Shown: positions 42,190-51,472, counted from the stretch's first letter. The stretch is 64,000 nt of DNA from an uncultured Collinsella sp. (GCA_958443265.1 CAUCKA010000006.1:1-64000), one strand, 5' to 3'. Numbers and translations are program-made. The notes: generated by a model from the sequence alone, not told the origin.

Positions 42190-44685
42190 ATGACCGAACA
42201 CCATGCCATCAGCCGCCGAGCATTTACGCTGGGCCTAGGTCTTGCGGCGTTGTCACCACTTGCAAGCCTGCCCGAAACCGCGGCACCGGGCATTTCCCTG
42301 CGAGCGGCATTTGCAGACGACACGCCCAAACCGACGGAGCACCTCGGCAATTTCGTCATTCGCCTTCGCCCCGCGGGCTATTTTCGCACCGCGAGCGTCA
42401 ACCAAGACGGCAACGTTCGCGGCAACGTCTGCCACCTGTTTAACGACGGCACGTCCAGTAAGCTCATCCTTGAGAACGTAACGACCAAGAATGACGATAG
42501 AAACTGGTATGCTATCCGCACCTTGCTCAATTTCGAAGAGCATAAAAAGACGGGCTACAGCATTTGGTCGGTCGACGACGACTCGGACAAAGATGGAAAG
42601 GTCATCCACGTATGGGGCGGCGAGTATGACAACAAGCCCAGCCGCGCTTTTGCGTTCGAGCGTCAATCAAACGGAACCTATATCATCCGAGACCGCACGG
42701 TCGAGAAAGAAACCGAGAAAAAAGACATTAAGTACCTGGCAATAGAATCGAACGGCAAAGACCAGGACAACAATAAGATCTGCCATAAGAGTAAGAGCAT
42801 TCCGTGGGAGCTCGAACTTATCGGTTACGACATGAAAAAGAACGATGCCACGGTTAGCAGCCTCGACTGGATCACGTACAGCAGCTACGTCGATGGGCCA
42901 TGTTGGATGAAATACGTCGACGACAACAAGTTCCTCGACGAGCTGAGCATCCCGGGTACGCACGATTCGGGCGCCTGCAGCGTGGACAACGACACTGAGC
43001 CCCAATCCTCGCAAGTAAAATGCCAGCAGGATTACATTCCCACGCAGTTGCTCGAGGGAATCCGCTATTTTGATATCCGACTCGGAAAGGGCGACGACCC
43101 CGGCATCGACCACGGGATTTTCTACCTACTCAAAAAAGACGGGAACTATCTGCATCTCTCCGATGTCATCGGGTACTTCAAAACGTTTTTGAACGAAAAC
43201 CCGTCAGAAGCGCTCATCATGCTCGCATCGCGCGGCAACGATGAGGCTACCGACGAAAGCATAACGACGGCCTTCGCCAAGGTTATGGCCGATAACCCCA
43301 GCCTGTTCTACACGTCGAGCCACGTCCCCACGCTGGGCGAGGTGCGCGGAAAGATCGTTCTGCTGCGTCGATTTAGGCTCGCCGGCAACAGCGTAAGCGG
43401 CCACACGTGGGGCCTCGACCTTACCGAATGGGATGACAAGATCAAGGCTCACTCCGACAGCACCACTATGTGTCTCGTCCAAGACGCGCGGGGCTTTGAA
43501 GCCGCGGGGGAAACAGGCGACGAAGAGCCCTATTGCACTGAGGTATGCGCCCAGGACAAGTACAAACTCACGGGAACCGACAAGCTCAGCTGGGTCGATA
43601 ATGCGCTGAAGGAAACGACCGGGCGCACGCGCAACAAGGTGGACGTCGTGGACGATGACGGGGCCAAGGTGCAAGTCCAGGAGCGTTGCTGGTCTATCAA
43701 CTACACCAGCTGCACGGGTTTGTCGCACGGAGGCAATCCTTTTACCTCGGCACGAGTAGTCAACGAGCATCTGTATAAGAGCCCGTACATCAACCCCAGC
43801 GGCAACGAGAAAACAAAGTCAGATTACCTCAAGCACATTGGCATCATCGCATCCGACTTTGTTGATGCGGCACTGGCACGGAGCATCTACCAGCGCAATT
43901 ACAATTTCGATACGAAGCACACGCAGTCGGCTTCGTGCTGCCTCCCGACCCGCATGCGCATGACATACGGCGACTCGCTAAGCTATGCCTCGCTCCAGGA
44001 TGGCAAGACCGTTGGCGAGGGCCATTTCCGCCTCGTCGACAGCAGCAACGTACTCAACGTGGCGGCTTCGGGCCATGCGTTTACCATCGAATATGTGGAT
44101 GTCGACGCCTTGGGCAACGAGACCGTTACGGAGCTGCGAGGTCATGTGCCCATCGATATCGATCCGCGCGCGTTGACGCCCCATTTTGTGGGGCTCGAAG
44201 GCCTTAAGGCCGGCGAAGACGTGCGCGCCAAGATTGCGGCATCACTCGAGGGCAAGCTCGAAACCGATGCCTGCACGGCCCAGCTCGAGTTTGTGCACGA
44301 CGCGGACGGCGCTCCGGGCACGGCAATGGTCGAGGGCGAAACATTTGCTGCAGGAACGTACTGGGTGCGCGCGAACGGTCTTTTGGGCGGCGCGGCGCAA
44401 AACTACAAGCTTGCTAATGACGGAGCCGCGAGCTTTACCGTGACGGCTTCGGGCAACGCAGGCGCTACGGGCGCCGGCGACGGCAACGGCAACGGCACCA
44501 ACGCAGGCGGCGCCGACAAGAACGACAAGGGCAACAAGCGCAAGGGCTCAGGCGAAAAGCTTGCCGGCACAGGCGACAACTCTGGCATTGCCGCCGGGCT
44601 CGCCGCCGCCGCCGTGGCGACAACGGTCGCCGGCGCGGCAATGCTTGCCAACGACCGCGAAGACAGCGAAGGCGCTAGCGAATAG
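42190..44685 (+). CDS. Tat-exported, wall-anchored PI-PLC domain protein
   Basis: An 831-residue surface protein. The N-terminus SRRAFTLGLGLAALSPLA is a twin-arginine export signal. Residues about 50-225 look like a ricin-type beta-trefoil (repeated W/F and NG motifs). About 235-600 is a PI-specific phospholipase C X domain: LSIPGTHDSGA carries catalytic H258, RYFDIRLG the arginine and aspartate of the active site, DHGIF the second histidine (about 308). The C-terminus has a Gly/Asn linker, KLAGTGD (about 790-796), a hydrophobic span and an acidic tail, a sortase LAxTG-like signal. It could cleave phosphatidylinositol or GPI-type lipids outside the cell. GGAGGAG precedes the ATG. A strong terminator follows at 44720. 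Confidence 0.88.
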   Translation: MTEHHAISRRAFTLGLGLAALSPLASLPETAAPGISLRAAFADDTPKPTEHLGNFVIRLRPAGYFRTASVNQDGNVRGNVCHLFNDGTSSKLILENVTTKNDDRNWYAIRTLLNFEEHKKTGYSIWSVDDDSDKDGKVIHVWGGEYDNKPSRAFAFERQSNGTYIIRDRTVEKETEKKDIKYLAIESNGKDQDNNKICHKSKSIPWELELIGYDMKKNDATVSSLDWITYSSYVDGPCWMKYVDDNKFLDELSIPGTHDSGACSVDNDTEPQSSQVKCQQDYIPTQLLEGIRYFDIRLGKGDDPGIDHGIFYLLKKDGNYLHLSDVIGYFKTFLNENPSEALIMLASRGNDEATDESITTAFAKVMADNPSLFYTSSHVPTLGEVRGKIVLLRRFRLAGNSVSGHTWGLDLTEWDDKIKAHSDSTTMCLVQDARGFEAAGETGDEEPYCTEVCAQDKYKLTGTDKLSWVDNALKETTGRTRNKVDVVDDDGAKVQVQERCWSINYTSCTGLSHGGNPFTSARVVNEHLYKSPYINPSGNEKTKSDYLKHIGIIASDFVDAALARSIYQRNYNFDTKHTQSASCCLPTRMRMTYGDSLSYASLQDGKTVGEGHFRLVDSSNVLNVAASGHAFTIEYVDVDALGNETVTELRGHVPIDIDPRALTPHFVGLEGLKAGEDVRAKIAASLEGKLETDACTAQLEFVHDADGAPGTAMVEGETFAAGTYWVRANGLLGGAAQNYKLANDGAASFTVTASGNAGATGAGDGNGNGTNAGGADKNDKGNKRKGSGEKLAGTGDNSGIAAGLAAAAVATTVAGAAMLANDREDSEGASE

Positions 44686-44719
44686 GCGAGCCGGCTTTTC
44701 AGACGCATCGGCTCAATCA

Positions 44720-44753
44720 GGGGCGCAGAATACCGTTCTGCGCCCCTATTTTT
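44720..44753 (+). terminator. Intrinsic terminator after the PI-PLC gene
   Basis: GGGGCGCAGAA (44720-44730) pairs perfectly with TTCTGCGCCCC (44736-44746), with a five-base loop and a TATTTTT tail. Confidence 0.92.
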
Positions 44754-44952
44754 GACATGAAGGAGTAGCAAAGTGTTGGTGTCCATGCGTGTCACCCCCA
44801 TGAGTTTCGTTAAAACTGTCTCTATGGCCACATTTTAGTCACCGCAAGGCCCATGCGAAGGTGCCAGACAGCACAGCAATTCGTGTCCGCGCGAGGCTTT
44901 AAACTAAATACGATAAAGATGCATTCCACAAGAGGAAAGTGGGGCGACAGTG

Positions 44953-46002
44953 ATGGGCGAACTGGTAAACCGTGGAGAATCGGCAATCGTGCCAGAAGTT
45001 TTTTACAAGCAGGTTTCCTCGATTCTCAACGCCGCTCGCGACAAGGCCTATACCGCCGTTAACTTTGCGATGGTTGAGGCGTATTGGGAAATCGGCAAGA
45101 GCATTGTTGACGAGCAGGGCGGAGAGGAGCGCGCCAAGTATGGAGAGGCGCTGCTCAAGGCCCTCGCAATCAGACTTACCAAGGATTTTGGTAAAGGTTT
45201 TGGAGCAAGAGAGCTGCGCAAAATGCGTCAGTTCTATCTTGCATTTCCAATTCGGGACTCACTGCGTCCCGAATTGAGCTGGACACATTACCGCAGGTTA
45301 ATACGCATTCCAGACCCCGAAGCTCGCACCTGGTACATGAACGAATGTGCCGATTCTCGCTGGAGCACGCGTCAGCTCGAGCGCCAGATCAACACCATGT
45401 TCCGCGAGCGCCTGCTTGCCAGCAAGGACAAGGAGGCCGTCACCCAGGAAATCCAAAAGAGCGCCCCGGCTCGTCGCCCCGAGGATATCATCCGCGACCC
45501 ATATGTACTGGAGTTTTTAGGTTTCTCGGACGATACTGCGTTTCGCGAGAGCGATCTAGAGCAGGCGCTCATCACGCATCTTCAGAAGTTCCTGCTGGAG
45601 CTTGGCCGTGGTTTCGCTTTCGAGGCGCGCCAAAGGCGCATCACCTTTGATGGGCGCCATTTCTATATTGACCTTGTGTTTTACAACTATCTGATGCGCT
45701 GCTTCGTGCTCATCGACCTTAAGACGGACGATCTTACGCACCAGGACCTGGGCCAGATGCAAATGTATGTGAACTACTACACGCGCGAGCTCATGAACGA
45801 AGGCGACAATCCGCCCATAGGCATCGTGCTCTGCGCGGACAAAAGCGATTCGATCGTCGAGTACACGCTGCCCGAAGACAACGACCAAGTGTTTGCCGCC
45901 AAATACCTGCCGTATCTTCCAAGCAAGGAAGAGCTGGCGCGCGAGCTGAGTGCCGAGTACCGCGCCATCAACGAAGCGACTAATGGCGAAGCGCAAGGGT
46001 AG
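44953..46002 (+). CDS. DUF1016 (YhcG) family PD-(D/E)XK nuclease
   Basis: A 349-residue protein. The N-terminal helical domain (about 12-150) includes NFAMVEAYWEIGKSIVDEQ and GKGFGARELRKMRQFYLAFP, the DUF1016 N-terminal signature. The C-terminal nuclease fold (about 180-345) has FYIDLVFYNYLMRCFVLIDL followed by K, a PD-(D/E)XK site with aspartate in place of the usual glutamate, and QMQMYVNYY. Members often occur near mobile or defence loci, but none is seen here. It appears monocistronic, in an accessory stretch between strong terminators. I chose ATG at 44953; a GTG lies immediately before it. Confidence 0.88.
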   Translation: MGELVNRGESAIVPEVFYKQVSSILNAARDKAYTAVNFAMVEAYWEIGKSIVDEQGGEERAKYGEALLKALAIRLTKDFGKGFGARELRKMRQFYLAFPIRDSLRPELSWTHYRRLIRIPDPEARTWYMNECADSRWSTRQLERQINTMFRERLLASKDKEAVTQEIQKSAPARRPEDIIRDPYVLEFLGFSDDTAFRESDLEQALITHLQKFLLELGRGFAFEARQRRITFDGRHFYIDLVFYNYLMRCFVLIDLKTDDLTHQDLGQMQMYVNYYTRELMNEGDNPPIGIVLCADKSDSIVEYTLPEDNDQVFAAKYLPYLPSKEELARELSAEYRAINEATNGEAQG

Positions 46003-46065
46003 CGGCACGTTGCGACCGATACCCCCGACGGCGCTCCACATCACCCGGGATAAGAGGAGCTTTCC

Positions 46066-46854
46066 ATGACAGACAGACCGAAAACAACACTGCGCGACTG
46101 CATCTATGGGCTTGCCGTCGGTGACGCGCTGGGCGTTCCCTACGAGTTCAGGCCCCGCGGTACGTTCGAATGCACGGACATGATCGGCTACGGCACGCAT
46201 GGGCAACCCGCCGGCACCTGGAGCGACGACGCATCTATGACGCTTGCTACCTGCGACTCGATTAGGGAGCTCGGGCACATCGACACCGCGGACATGCGCG
46301 ACAAGTTCGTAAGCTGGATTGCCCGTGGCGAGTATACGATCGACGGCGTTTTCGATTACGGTGATACAACCGCCCGCGCACTTCACTCCGGCAAGGGAGG
46401 CTCCGGCGAGCGCGACAATGGCAACGGATCGCTCATGCGCATCGCTCCCCTGGCGTTCACCGATGCAACAGACGAGGAGATCTGCGAGGTCTCCGCCATT
46501 ACGCACGCCCACAGAACGTCGACCGACGCATGCGTCATATTTGTCGAGCTGATGAGAGACGTGCTGAATGGCACACTTCCCTCGTGGGCGCTCCAGCTGA
46601 AAAGCATACCGGAGCAGGGAATCAGGTCCGGCGGCTTCGTGCGTGACACGCTTAAGGCAGCCACCTGGTGCTTCGTCAACACTAACAGCTACGAAGAGTG
46701 CGCACTTGCCGCCGTCAACCTGGGCGACGACACCGACACCACCGCAGCTGTCGCAGGTGCGCTCGCCGGCACGGCCTACGGCATCGATGCAATTCCGCAG
46801 GAGTGGGTCGACGCCCTACGCGGAAAAGAGCTGATTGAGAACTGCTTGTTTTAG
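46066..46854 (+). CDS. ADP-ribosylglycohydrolase (DraG/ARH family)
   Basis: A 262-residue enzyme that removes ADP-ribose from proteins, nucleic acids or small molecules. The N-terminal GLAVGDALGVPYE, WSDDASMTL (metal-binding aspartates), DNGNGSLMR and the C-terminal NLGDDTDTTAAVAGALAGTAYG are the complete magnesium-site signature of the family. No partner ADP-ribosyltransferase is visible nearby. The ATG follows AGAGGAG by about six bases. It starts 63 bases after the DUF1016 gene and is followed at 32 bases by a 73-residue ORF, so the three could be cotranscribed. Which target is de-ADP-ribosylated is unknown. Confidence 0.93.
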   Translation: MTDRPKTTLRDCIYGLAVGDALGVPYEFRPRGTFECTDMIGYGTHGQPAGTWSDDASMTLATCDSIRELGHIDTADMRDKFVSWIARGEYTIDGVFDYGDTTARALHSGKGGSGERDNGNGSLMRIAPLAFTDATDEEICEVSAITHAHRTSTDACVIFVELMRDVLNGTLPSWALQLKSIPEQGIRSGGFVRDTLKAATWCFVNTNSYEECALAAVNLGDDTDTTAAVAGALAGTAYGIDAIPQEWVDALRGKELIENCLF

Positions 46855-46886
46855 GGCGCCATTCAAGAAATAAGGTAGGAGGCATC

Positions 46887-47108
46887 ATGGATAGGAAGAT
46901 CGCGAATATCGATGAGTTCCAAATGGACGAAAACGAGACCCCGATACTCCCAACGGGACTGAGGGAGGAAGAAAACCTTTATGTCCTCCCCGACGGGCGT
47001 CACCTCCCCTGCGGGGTCTACCGGACCGAAGATGGCGGCTCGCTCATTTATGAGCCATCCGAACTAAGCTTCTTCGGGCAGATGCTTGCCCAATTCAAAG
47101 AGAACTAG
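46887..47108 (+). CDS. Small acidic hypothetical protein, 73 residues
   Basis: Encodes a short acidic protein, with NIDEFQMDENETPILPTG near the start and NLYVLPDGRHLPCGVYR in the middle. No family is recognised. The ATG has a strong AGGAGG site seven bases upstream and follows the ADP-ribosylglycohydrolase by 32 bases, supporting translation. It lacks a membrane segment or DNA-binding motif. It may modulate the enzyme or be an independent small protein. Confidence 0.7.
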   Translation: MDRKIANIDEFQMDENETPILPTGLREEENLYVLPDGRHLPCGVYRTEDGGSLIYEPSELSFFGQMLAQFKEN

Positions 47109-47247
47109 AGGCTTGATTGCCCGTTAGATCGACACTGCTCAAAACCAGTGGGCCGGCTATCCTCCACCGCGGCCCGTGAGGTAGAATTATGCCTGCCGCG
47201 GAATCCACCTGCGGGCAACGCTCCGATCTCCGATTGGGGTGAAGCCT

Positions 47248-47340
47248 ATGAACTTGTTTCTTGAAATCCTGCGCCTCTCGATGTATGTAACCGGCATCGT
47301 CCGGAACCTCTACTCGATCTGGCGGGAATATAAGCAGTAA
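47248..47340 (+). CDS. Possible 30-residue hydrophobic peptide
   Basis: ATG at 47248 with GGGGTGAAG just upstream opens a 30-codon frame. The peptide has a hydrophobic start, EILRLSMYVTGIV, and a basic aromatic end, NLYSIWREYK. A terminator hairpin follows after about 20 bases (47363), and GC-rich inverted DNA precedes it, so this looks like a small transcription unit. The size and layout recall membrane toxins of type I systems, but no family match or antisense RNA can be shown. Confidence 0.35.
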   Translation: MNLFLEILRLSMYVTGIVRNLYSIWREYKQ

Positions 47341-47362
47341 CGGATAGCGAAGGGAGTCATGC

Positions 47363-47389
47363 AAAGGGCCGGCTGCAACCGACCCTTTT
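47363..47389 (+). terminator. Terminator after the 30-codon ORF
   Basis: AAAGGG-C-CGG pairs with CCG-A-CCCTTTT around a six-base loop. The T-run is part of the stem and short. The rest of the gap up to 47568 shows no other supported feature. Confidence 0.6.
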
Positions 47390-47568
47390 GACGATAATAC
47401 CTGCGTTGCCCGCGTCTCCGAAGTTTGAGTAGCTGAGGAGCGGGTTCCGCGGCACATCCTGATTTTACCCAGTGGCAAGACTCTTTTACAGCCGTTCCAC
47501 CGTTTATTTACATCTGCCATCACGGGCGGGATGTTGCGCACTCTCGCGAGCCAACCGGCACCACTCCC

Positions 47569-48906
47569 CTACTCACCAAAGATCGCAGCGAACAAGCCCT
47601 TGCGTTTGGGCTTCTCCTCTCGGTAGGAACCCTCGACGGCGGCTGCAACCTGGCGCGGTTGCTCGCCGTCTCCACGGCGCACGATCTGGTATAGGAACGG
47701 CGATTTAACATATTTGACCTCGACGGGTGTGGCGTGTACGGTGCTCTCACCGGACAGATGCAGGCTCGGACTGAGCGGCGCCACGATATGCGTTTCGCGC
47801 TTGTCGCTAAACACCACCGCGGCCGCACGACCCGTCTGGCCGTTTACGGCAATGCGCACCTGCTCGCCATCGCGGCCATCCGTCGCCGGACGATCGACAA
47901 AGTAGACCGGCACCATCACCAGGCCGTCCTTATGCTTGCGGGCCTTGCGCGCCCAGGTGCGGATGCTCTTTTTATTGAGCCCCAGTATCGCCTCGGCGTC
48001 GTTGCCCGCAACGTCGAGCGCCAACTTATCAATGACCACCTGGTCCTTGGTAGACGCATCGACGGAGACAACGCGGAAGTCGCCTTCCTGCATGGCGGGA
48101 TCGAACGGGCCGACCTTGGCAAAGTCCCACGGCTCCAAAATGCCCATGAGGCGAACGTCCAGGTAGTTTGCCCTGGGATATGCCCAGTCGAGCACCTCGT
48201 AGTACACCAGGGTCTCCTTGCTCAGGCCCTTGCCCGGGAAGCTCGCCATCATGCGCAGGTCCGCCAGCGCCATGGGGAAGTAGAAGAGCATCATGTCGTT
48301 TTGGATCGCATCTTCTACATCGTGCCCGGCAAAGGCATCCGGATACTGACGCACCAGCTGCAGCGCGTTGGCACGTGCCTGCTGCGGCGAGATTTCGCAA
48401 GGAATACCCTGCTCAGGCACATACTCCGCACCTACGCCCATGGTCAGGCGCTTGCTAAACGTCCCCGGCTTGAGCAGGTCGGCAATGCCGATCTTGTTGC
48501 CGCAGGACGGGCACTCAAACACGCGCTGGGTCGACTCGCCCTCAAAGGACGCACCACAGAAGGGGCAAGGAATGCTCACATGCGTGGCCTCTTGGAACTC
48601 CTGCGCCGTGCCGCGATCCTCCCACAGCAGATGTTCCAGGACCGACTGATTGCGCCAGTGCGAATTGAAGAAATACCAGTCCGGGTCCTCCGGGCGCTCG
48701 AGTTGCGACACATGCGTGAGCTTGAGCAGTCCATCCACCACCGTCAACGGCGTATGGCGAATGCCCAGGGCGCTCTTGGGCTCCCCCGCATCAGCCTGCC
48801 ACGGAACCACCGTGCCGCAATAGGCGCACTCAAAGCTGCGCTTAGCCTGGTGCGAGTACATAGGGCCGCCGCAGTTTTGACATTTAATGGCAAACATCTC
48901 GTCCAT
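47569..48906 (-). CDS. Cytoplasmic zinc-ribbon protein of unknown function
   Basis: A 445-residue protein with two zinc ribbons: CQNCGGP ... CAYCG (about 9-32) and CPFCGAS ... CPSCG (about 113-137). The rest is a mixed alpha/beta chain without membrane segments, including GDFRVVSVDASTKDQVVID and VYFVDRP. The lysine-rich C-terminus ends KRKGLFAAIFGE. Proteins of this kind are annotated as TFIIB-type zinc ribbon proteins and often sit near toxic-anion-resistance or tellurite genes in other bacteria, but none are here. The ATG follows AAGGAGG. Confidence 0.75.
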   Translation of the reverse strand: MDEMFAIKCQNCGGPMYSHQAKRSFECAYCGTVVPWQADAGEPKSALGIRHTPLTVVDGLLKLTHVSQLERPEDPDWYFFNSHWRNQSVLEHLLWEDRGTAQEFQEATHVSIPCPFCGASFEGESTQRVFECPSCGNKIGIADLLKPGTFSKRLTMGVGAEYVPEQGIPCEISPQQARANALQLVRQYPDAFAGHDVEDAIQNDMMLFYFPMALADLRMMASFPGKGLSKETLVYYEVLDWAYPRANYLDVRLMGILEPWDFAKVGPFDPAMQEGDFRVVSVDASTKDQVVIDKLALDVAGNDAEAILGLNKKSIRTWARKARKHKDGLVMVPVYFVDRPATDGRDGEQVRIAVNGQTGRAAAVVFSDKRETHIVAPLSPSLHLSGESTVHATPVEVKYVKSPFLYQIVRRGDGEQPRQVAAAVEGSYREEKPKRKGLFAAIFGE

Positions 48907-49123
48907 GGAAACGTCCTCCTTTGCACAGGGCTGTCGACATTAAGTATGTCGAGCAAACAGGCACATGCCCATACCCATGTGGCCCAAAATGGACCACTCA
49001 GGCAGACGAGAAGGCTCGCTCGTTAGCACCGGCAGACTATTGCTGCATTTTCTGAGCATCGGTGCACGGCGCCCCCGCGCGAGCTACACTATCCCCTTAA
49101 ACATGATTGTGAGGACGACCGCT

Positions 49124-50305
49124 ATGCTATTTGTAAATCGGCTGGTACATACGCTTGTTCCCGGCGGCGAGGGCGAGCCGGTCGATACCTCCTGCCGCAC
49201 CAACGCGGGCTTTGCCGCAAGCCTCATCTGCATTGGCCTCAACATCACCCTGTGCCTGGCCAAGGGCATCGCGGGCCTGCTCGCCGGCTCCGTCTCCCTC
49301 ATCGCCGACGCTTTCAACAACCTCTCCGATGCCTCGAGCAACATCGTGAGTCTGCTCGGGTTCCGCCTTGCCAGCCGCCCGGCAGACGAGGGCCACCCTT
49401 ACGGCCACGGCCGCTACGAGTACCTGGCCGGTCTGTTTGTCGCCGTCTTGGTTTGTGCCGTCGGCATCAACCTAATCCTCGAGTCGGTCACCAAGATCAT
49501 CAAACCTTCCCCCACTGCATATTCGGCGCTCTCCTTAGCCGCCCTCGTCTTGTCCATGCTCGTTAAGCTCTGGATGGCCGCGTTCAACCGCACGCTGGGC
49601 GACCGCATCGACTCGGAGACGCTCATCGCCACGGCGCAGGACTCCAAAAACGACGTCATCACCTCGGGCTCGGTCTTAGTGGCGGCACTTATTTCGCAAA
49701 CGACCGGCTTTGACCTCGACGGCTGGGCGGGCCTGGGCGTGGGCATCTTCATCTGCATCAGCGGCATGGGCCTGGTGCGCGACGCCATCAGCCCGCTGCT
49801 GGGACAAGCGCCCGACCCCAAGCTCGTCCAGGAAATCCGCGATAGGATTATGTCGTATCCGCAGGTCCTAGGCACACACGACCTCATGGTGCACGACTAC
49901 GGCCCCGGCCGTCAGTTTGCCAGCGCACACGTGGAAATGCCCGGCGAGGGCGACGCATTTGAGCACCACGAGATCCTGGACACCATCGAGCACGACATCA
50001 AGCGCCAGATGGGCATTGGCATCACGCTGCACTGCGACCCCATCGCGACAACCGGCGATGATCTGCGCGGCTGGGTCAAGCGCGGCGTCATGCAGATCGA
50101 CCCCGCGCTCTCCATCCACGACCTACACGAGCACGACGGGTTCGTTTCGTTTGACCTGGTGCGTCCCGACGGCTTTGACATATCCGACGAGGAGCTGCTG
50201 GAGCTCGTCACGCGCATCGTGCACGAGCGCCGACCCGACGTCTCGTGCGTCGTCACGTTTGATTCGGGCTTTAGCTCGCCCGAGCGTCCGGCCGAGCAGC
50301 TGTAG
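49124..50305 (+). CDS. Cation diffusion facilitator transporter
   Basis: A 393-residue CDF protein. It has six hydrophobic segments (residues about 28-215) with LIADAFNNLSDASSN, the metal-binding NxxD site of span II, HPYGHGRYEY between spans II and III, and ATAQDSKNDVITS in span V. The C-terminal cytoplasmic domain (about 220-390) is longer than usual and has two parts, the second DLRGWVKRGVMQIDPALSIHDLHEHDG. It exports divalent metals such as Mn, Zn or Fe using the proton gradient; the metal cannot be fixed by eye. I chose ATG at 49124, which has GAGGA nine bases upstream. An upstream extension lacks similarity. A TACACT box lies near 49085. Confidence 0.9.
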   Translation: MLFVNRLVHTLVPGGEGEPVDTSCRTNAGFAASLICIGLNITLCLAKGIAGLLAGSVSLIADAFNNLSDASSNIVSLLGFRLASRPADEGHPYGHGRYEYLAGLFVAVLVCAVGINLILESVTKIIKPSPTAYSALSLAALVLSMLVKLWMAAFNRTLGDRIDSETLIATAQDSKNDVITSGSVLVAALISQTTGFDLDGWAGLGVGIFICISGMGLVRDAISPLLGQAPDPKLVQEIRDRIMSYPQVLGTHDLMVHDYGPGRQFASAHVEMPGEGDAFEHHEILDTIEHDIKRQMGIGITLHCDPIATTGDDLRGWVKRGVMQIDPALSIHDLHEHDGFVSFDLVRPDGFDISDEELLELVTRIVHERRPDVSCVVTFDSGFSSPERPAEQL

Positions 50306-50323
50306 CCCCGCTCCGCTCGTCCG

Positions 50324-51292
50324 CTAGTTTCCCTGCGCGCCCGAGATGCCGTTTTGCAGTGCGTTCCAGGCATCCGTCGCCATATCACCCAGGTTCTGGG
50401 CCGTGTCGCCCAGCTCTTGCGCCTTGTCTCCCAACTCCTGTGCCTTGTTGCTCAGGTCCTCCAGTGTGTTGGAGCTCGAGCTGTCGGTACCGCTTTGGTC
50501 GTCGGACGAGTTGCCCGAGCTGTTCTTGTGCGTGAGTTGAATTTCGAGGTTACCGTTGTCGTTATAGTAGGCAGAAGTAACGACCCAGTTGGCATCGACG
50601 ACGGGCGTTGAGCCATCATCAGTCAGGACCACGGCATTCGAAAGATCGGCCCCGCGCGACTTGAGAATCTTTTTGGCGTTGGACCAGTACTGTCCCGGGA
50701 TATCGCCCAGATCGACGGTACTAGACGAGGCGGACGCGGTTTGCTCGGCAGTGGTATCGGCTGTTGAACTCCCTCGCTTGTTGAGCATGCCCGACACGAT
50801 GGCAAACACAACCGAGAGAGCAAAGAAGATCGCCAGCACGATGAGGATCTTCTTGATCACGCTCGACGAACGCGACGGCTTCTTCTCCTCGTCCTCGCCA
50901 TATTGCGGAATCGACTTGGGGTACTCGCGATACGGCTCGCGTGACTCGTAGCGAGGCTGCGCCGTGCGAGGCATATACGTCGTCTGCCGAGGCTGCGGAA
51001 TGGGATTCTGCGGCAGGTCATCATAGGGATTCGGTGTCGAGGCGGCATAAGAATCCTGCGGCGCGTAATCAAACGGGTCCGGAGCTACGTTGCCATAGGG
51101 GCCTTGCGAAGATGCAGCATAAGAATCCTGCGCCGTGTCGCCATAGCCCATAACCCGGGTGGGCTCGGCAGAAGGCTGCGTCGCGGCGGGGTCGGTATAA
51201 CCGGGGTTGGGAACAACGCGGGTCGCATCGGCGCTATCGCCAGCCTGCGCGGAACCGTAGCCGCCCATCACGGTTGTTTTGTCCTGATCCAT
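50324..51292 (-). CDS. Single-span membrane protein with Thr-Val-Met-Gly motifs and PASTA-like outer domain
   Basis: A 322-residue protein. The cytoplasmic N-terminus (about 1-145) is rich in Pro, Tyr and Gln and repeats two patterns: TTVMGGYG, TRVV and TRVMGYG, and QDSYAAS twice. One span follows (IKKILIVLAIFFALSVVFAIVSG, about 146-168). The outer part has a PASTA-like stretch, GQYWSNAKKILKSRGADLSN, then NWVVTSAYYNDNGNLEIQLTH, and ends with a Gln/Leu/Gly helical repeat (AQELGDKAQELGDTAQNLGD). Threonine motifs of this sort are typical targets of PknB-type kinases and FHA domains, which is an inference. It is convergent with the CDF gene. The start has AAAGGA upstream. Confidence 0.78.
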   Translation of the reverse strand: MDQDKTTVMGGYGSAQAGDSADATRVVPNPGYTDPAATQPSAEPTRVMGYGDTAQDSYAASSQGPYGNVAPDPFDYAPQDSYAASTPNPYDDLPQNPIPQPRQTTYMPRTAQPRYESREPYREYPKSIPQYGEDEEKKPSRSSSVIKKILIVLAIFFALSVVFAIVSGMLNKRGSSTADTTAEQTASASSSTVDLGDIPGQYWSNAKKILKSRGADLSNAVVLTDDGSTPVVDANWVVTSAYYNDNGNLEIQLTHKNSSGNSSDDQSGTDSSSSNTLEDLSNKAQELGDKAQELGDTAQNLGDMATDAWNALQNGISGAQGN

Positions 51293-51410
51293 GCAACGAT
51301 TCCTTTCCGTCGCTCGTGAGCATCAAGTTATCCATGCATTCTACCCGCGCAAAAACCTATGATGGGCAGAGCCCGTCGGTATCTACAAGACATGCGCGGG
51401 CCTAAGGATC

Positions 51411-51450
51411 AAAAAGCCCCGCCGGGCCTTGGTAGGCGCGACGGGGCGGG
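51411..51450 (-). terminator. Intrinsic terminator after fhs
   Basis: On the minus strand CGGGGC or an overlapping GC-rich arm pairs with GCCCCG and is followed by TTTTTGATCC, about 25 bases past the fhs stop. Confidence 0.75.
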
Positions 51451-51472
51451 CAAGCAGCTATGGGCAACAGGC

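Noticed and set aside
44953..47108. A recognised anti-phage defence island
   Set aside because: A DUF1016 nuclease and an ADP-ribosylglycohydrolase are suggestive, but no restriction, toxin-antitoxin or other defence signature joins them.
47095..47541. A 148-codon minus-strand frame overlapping the small-ORF region
   Set aside because: It has no ribosome binding site or family motif, and it overlaps terminator-like hairpins on the other strand.
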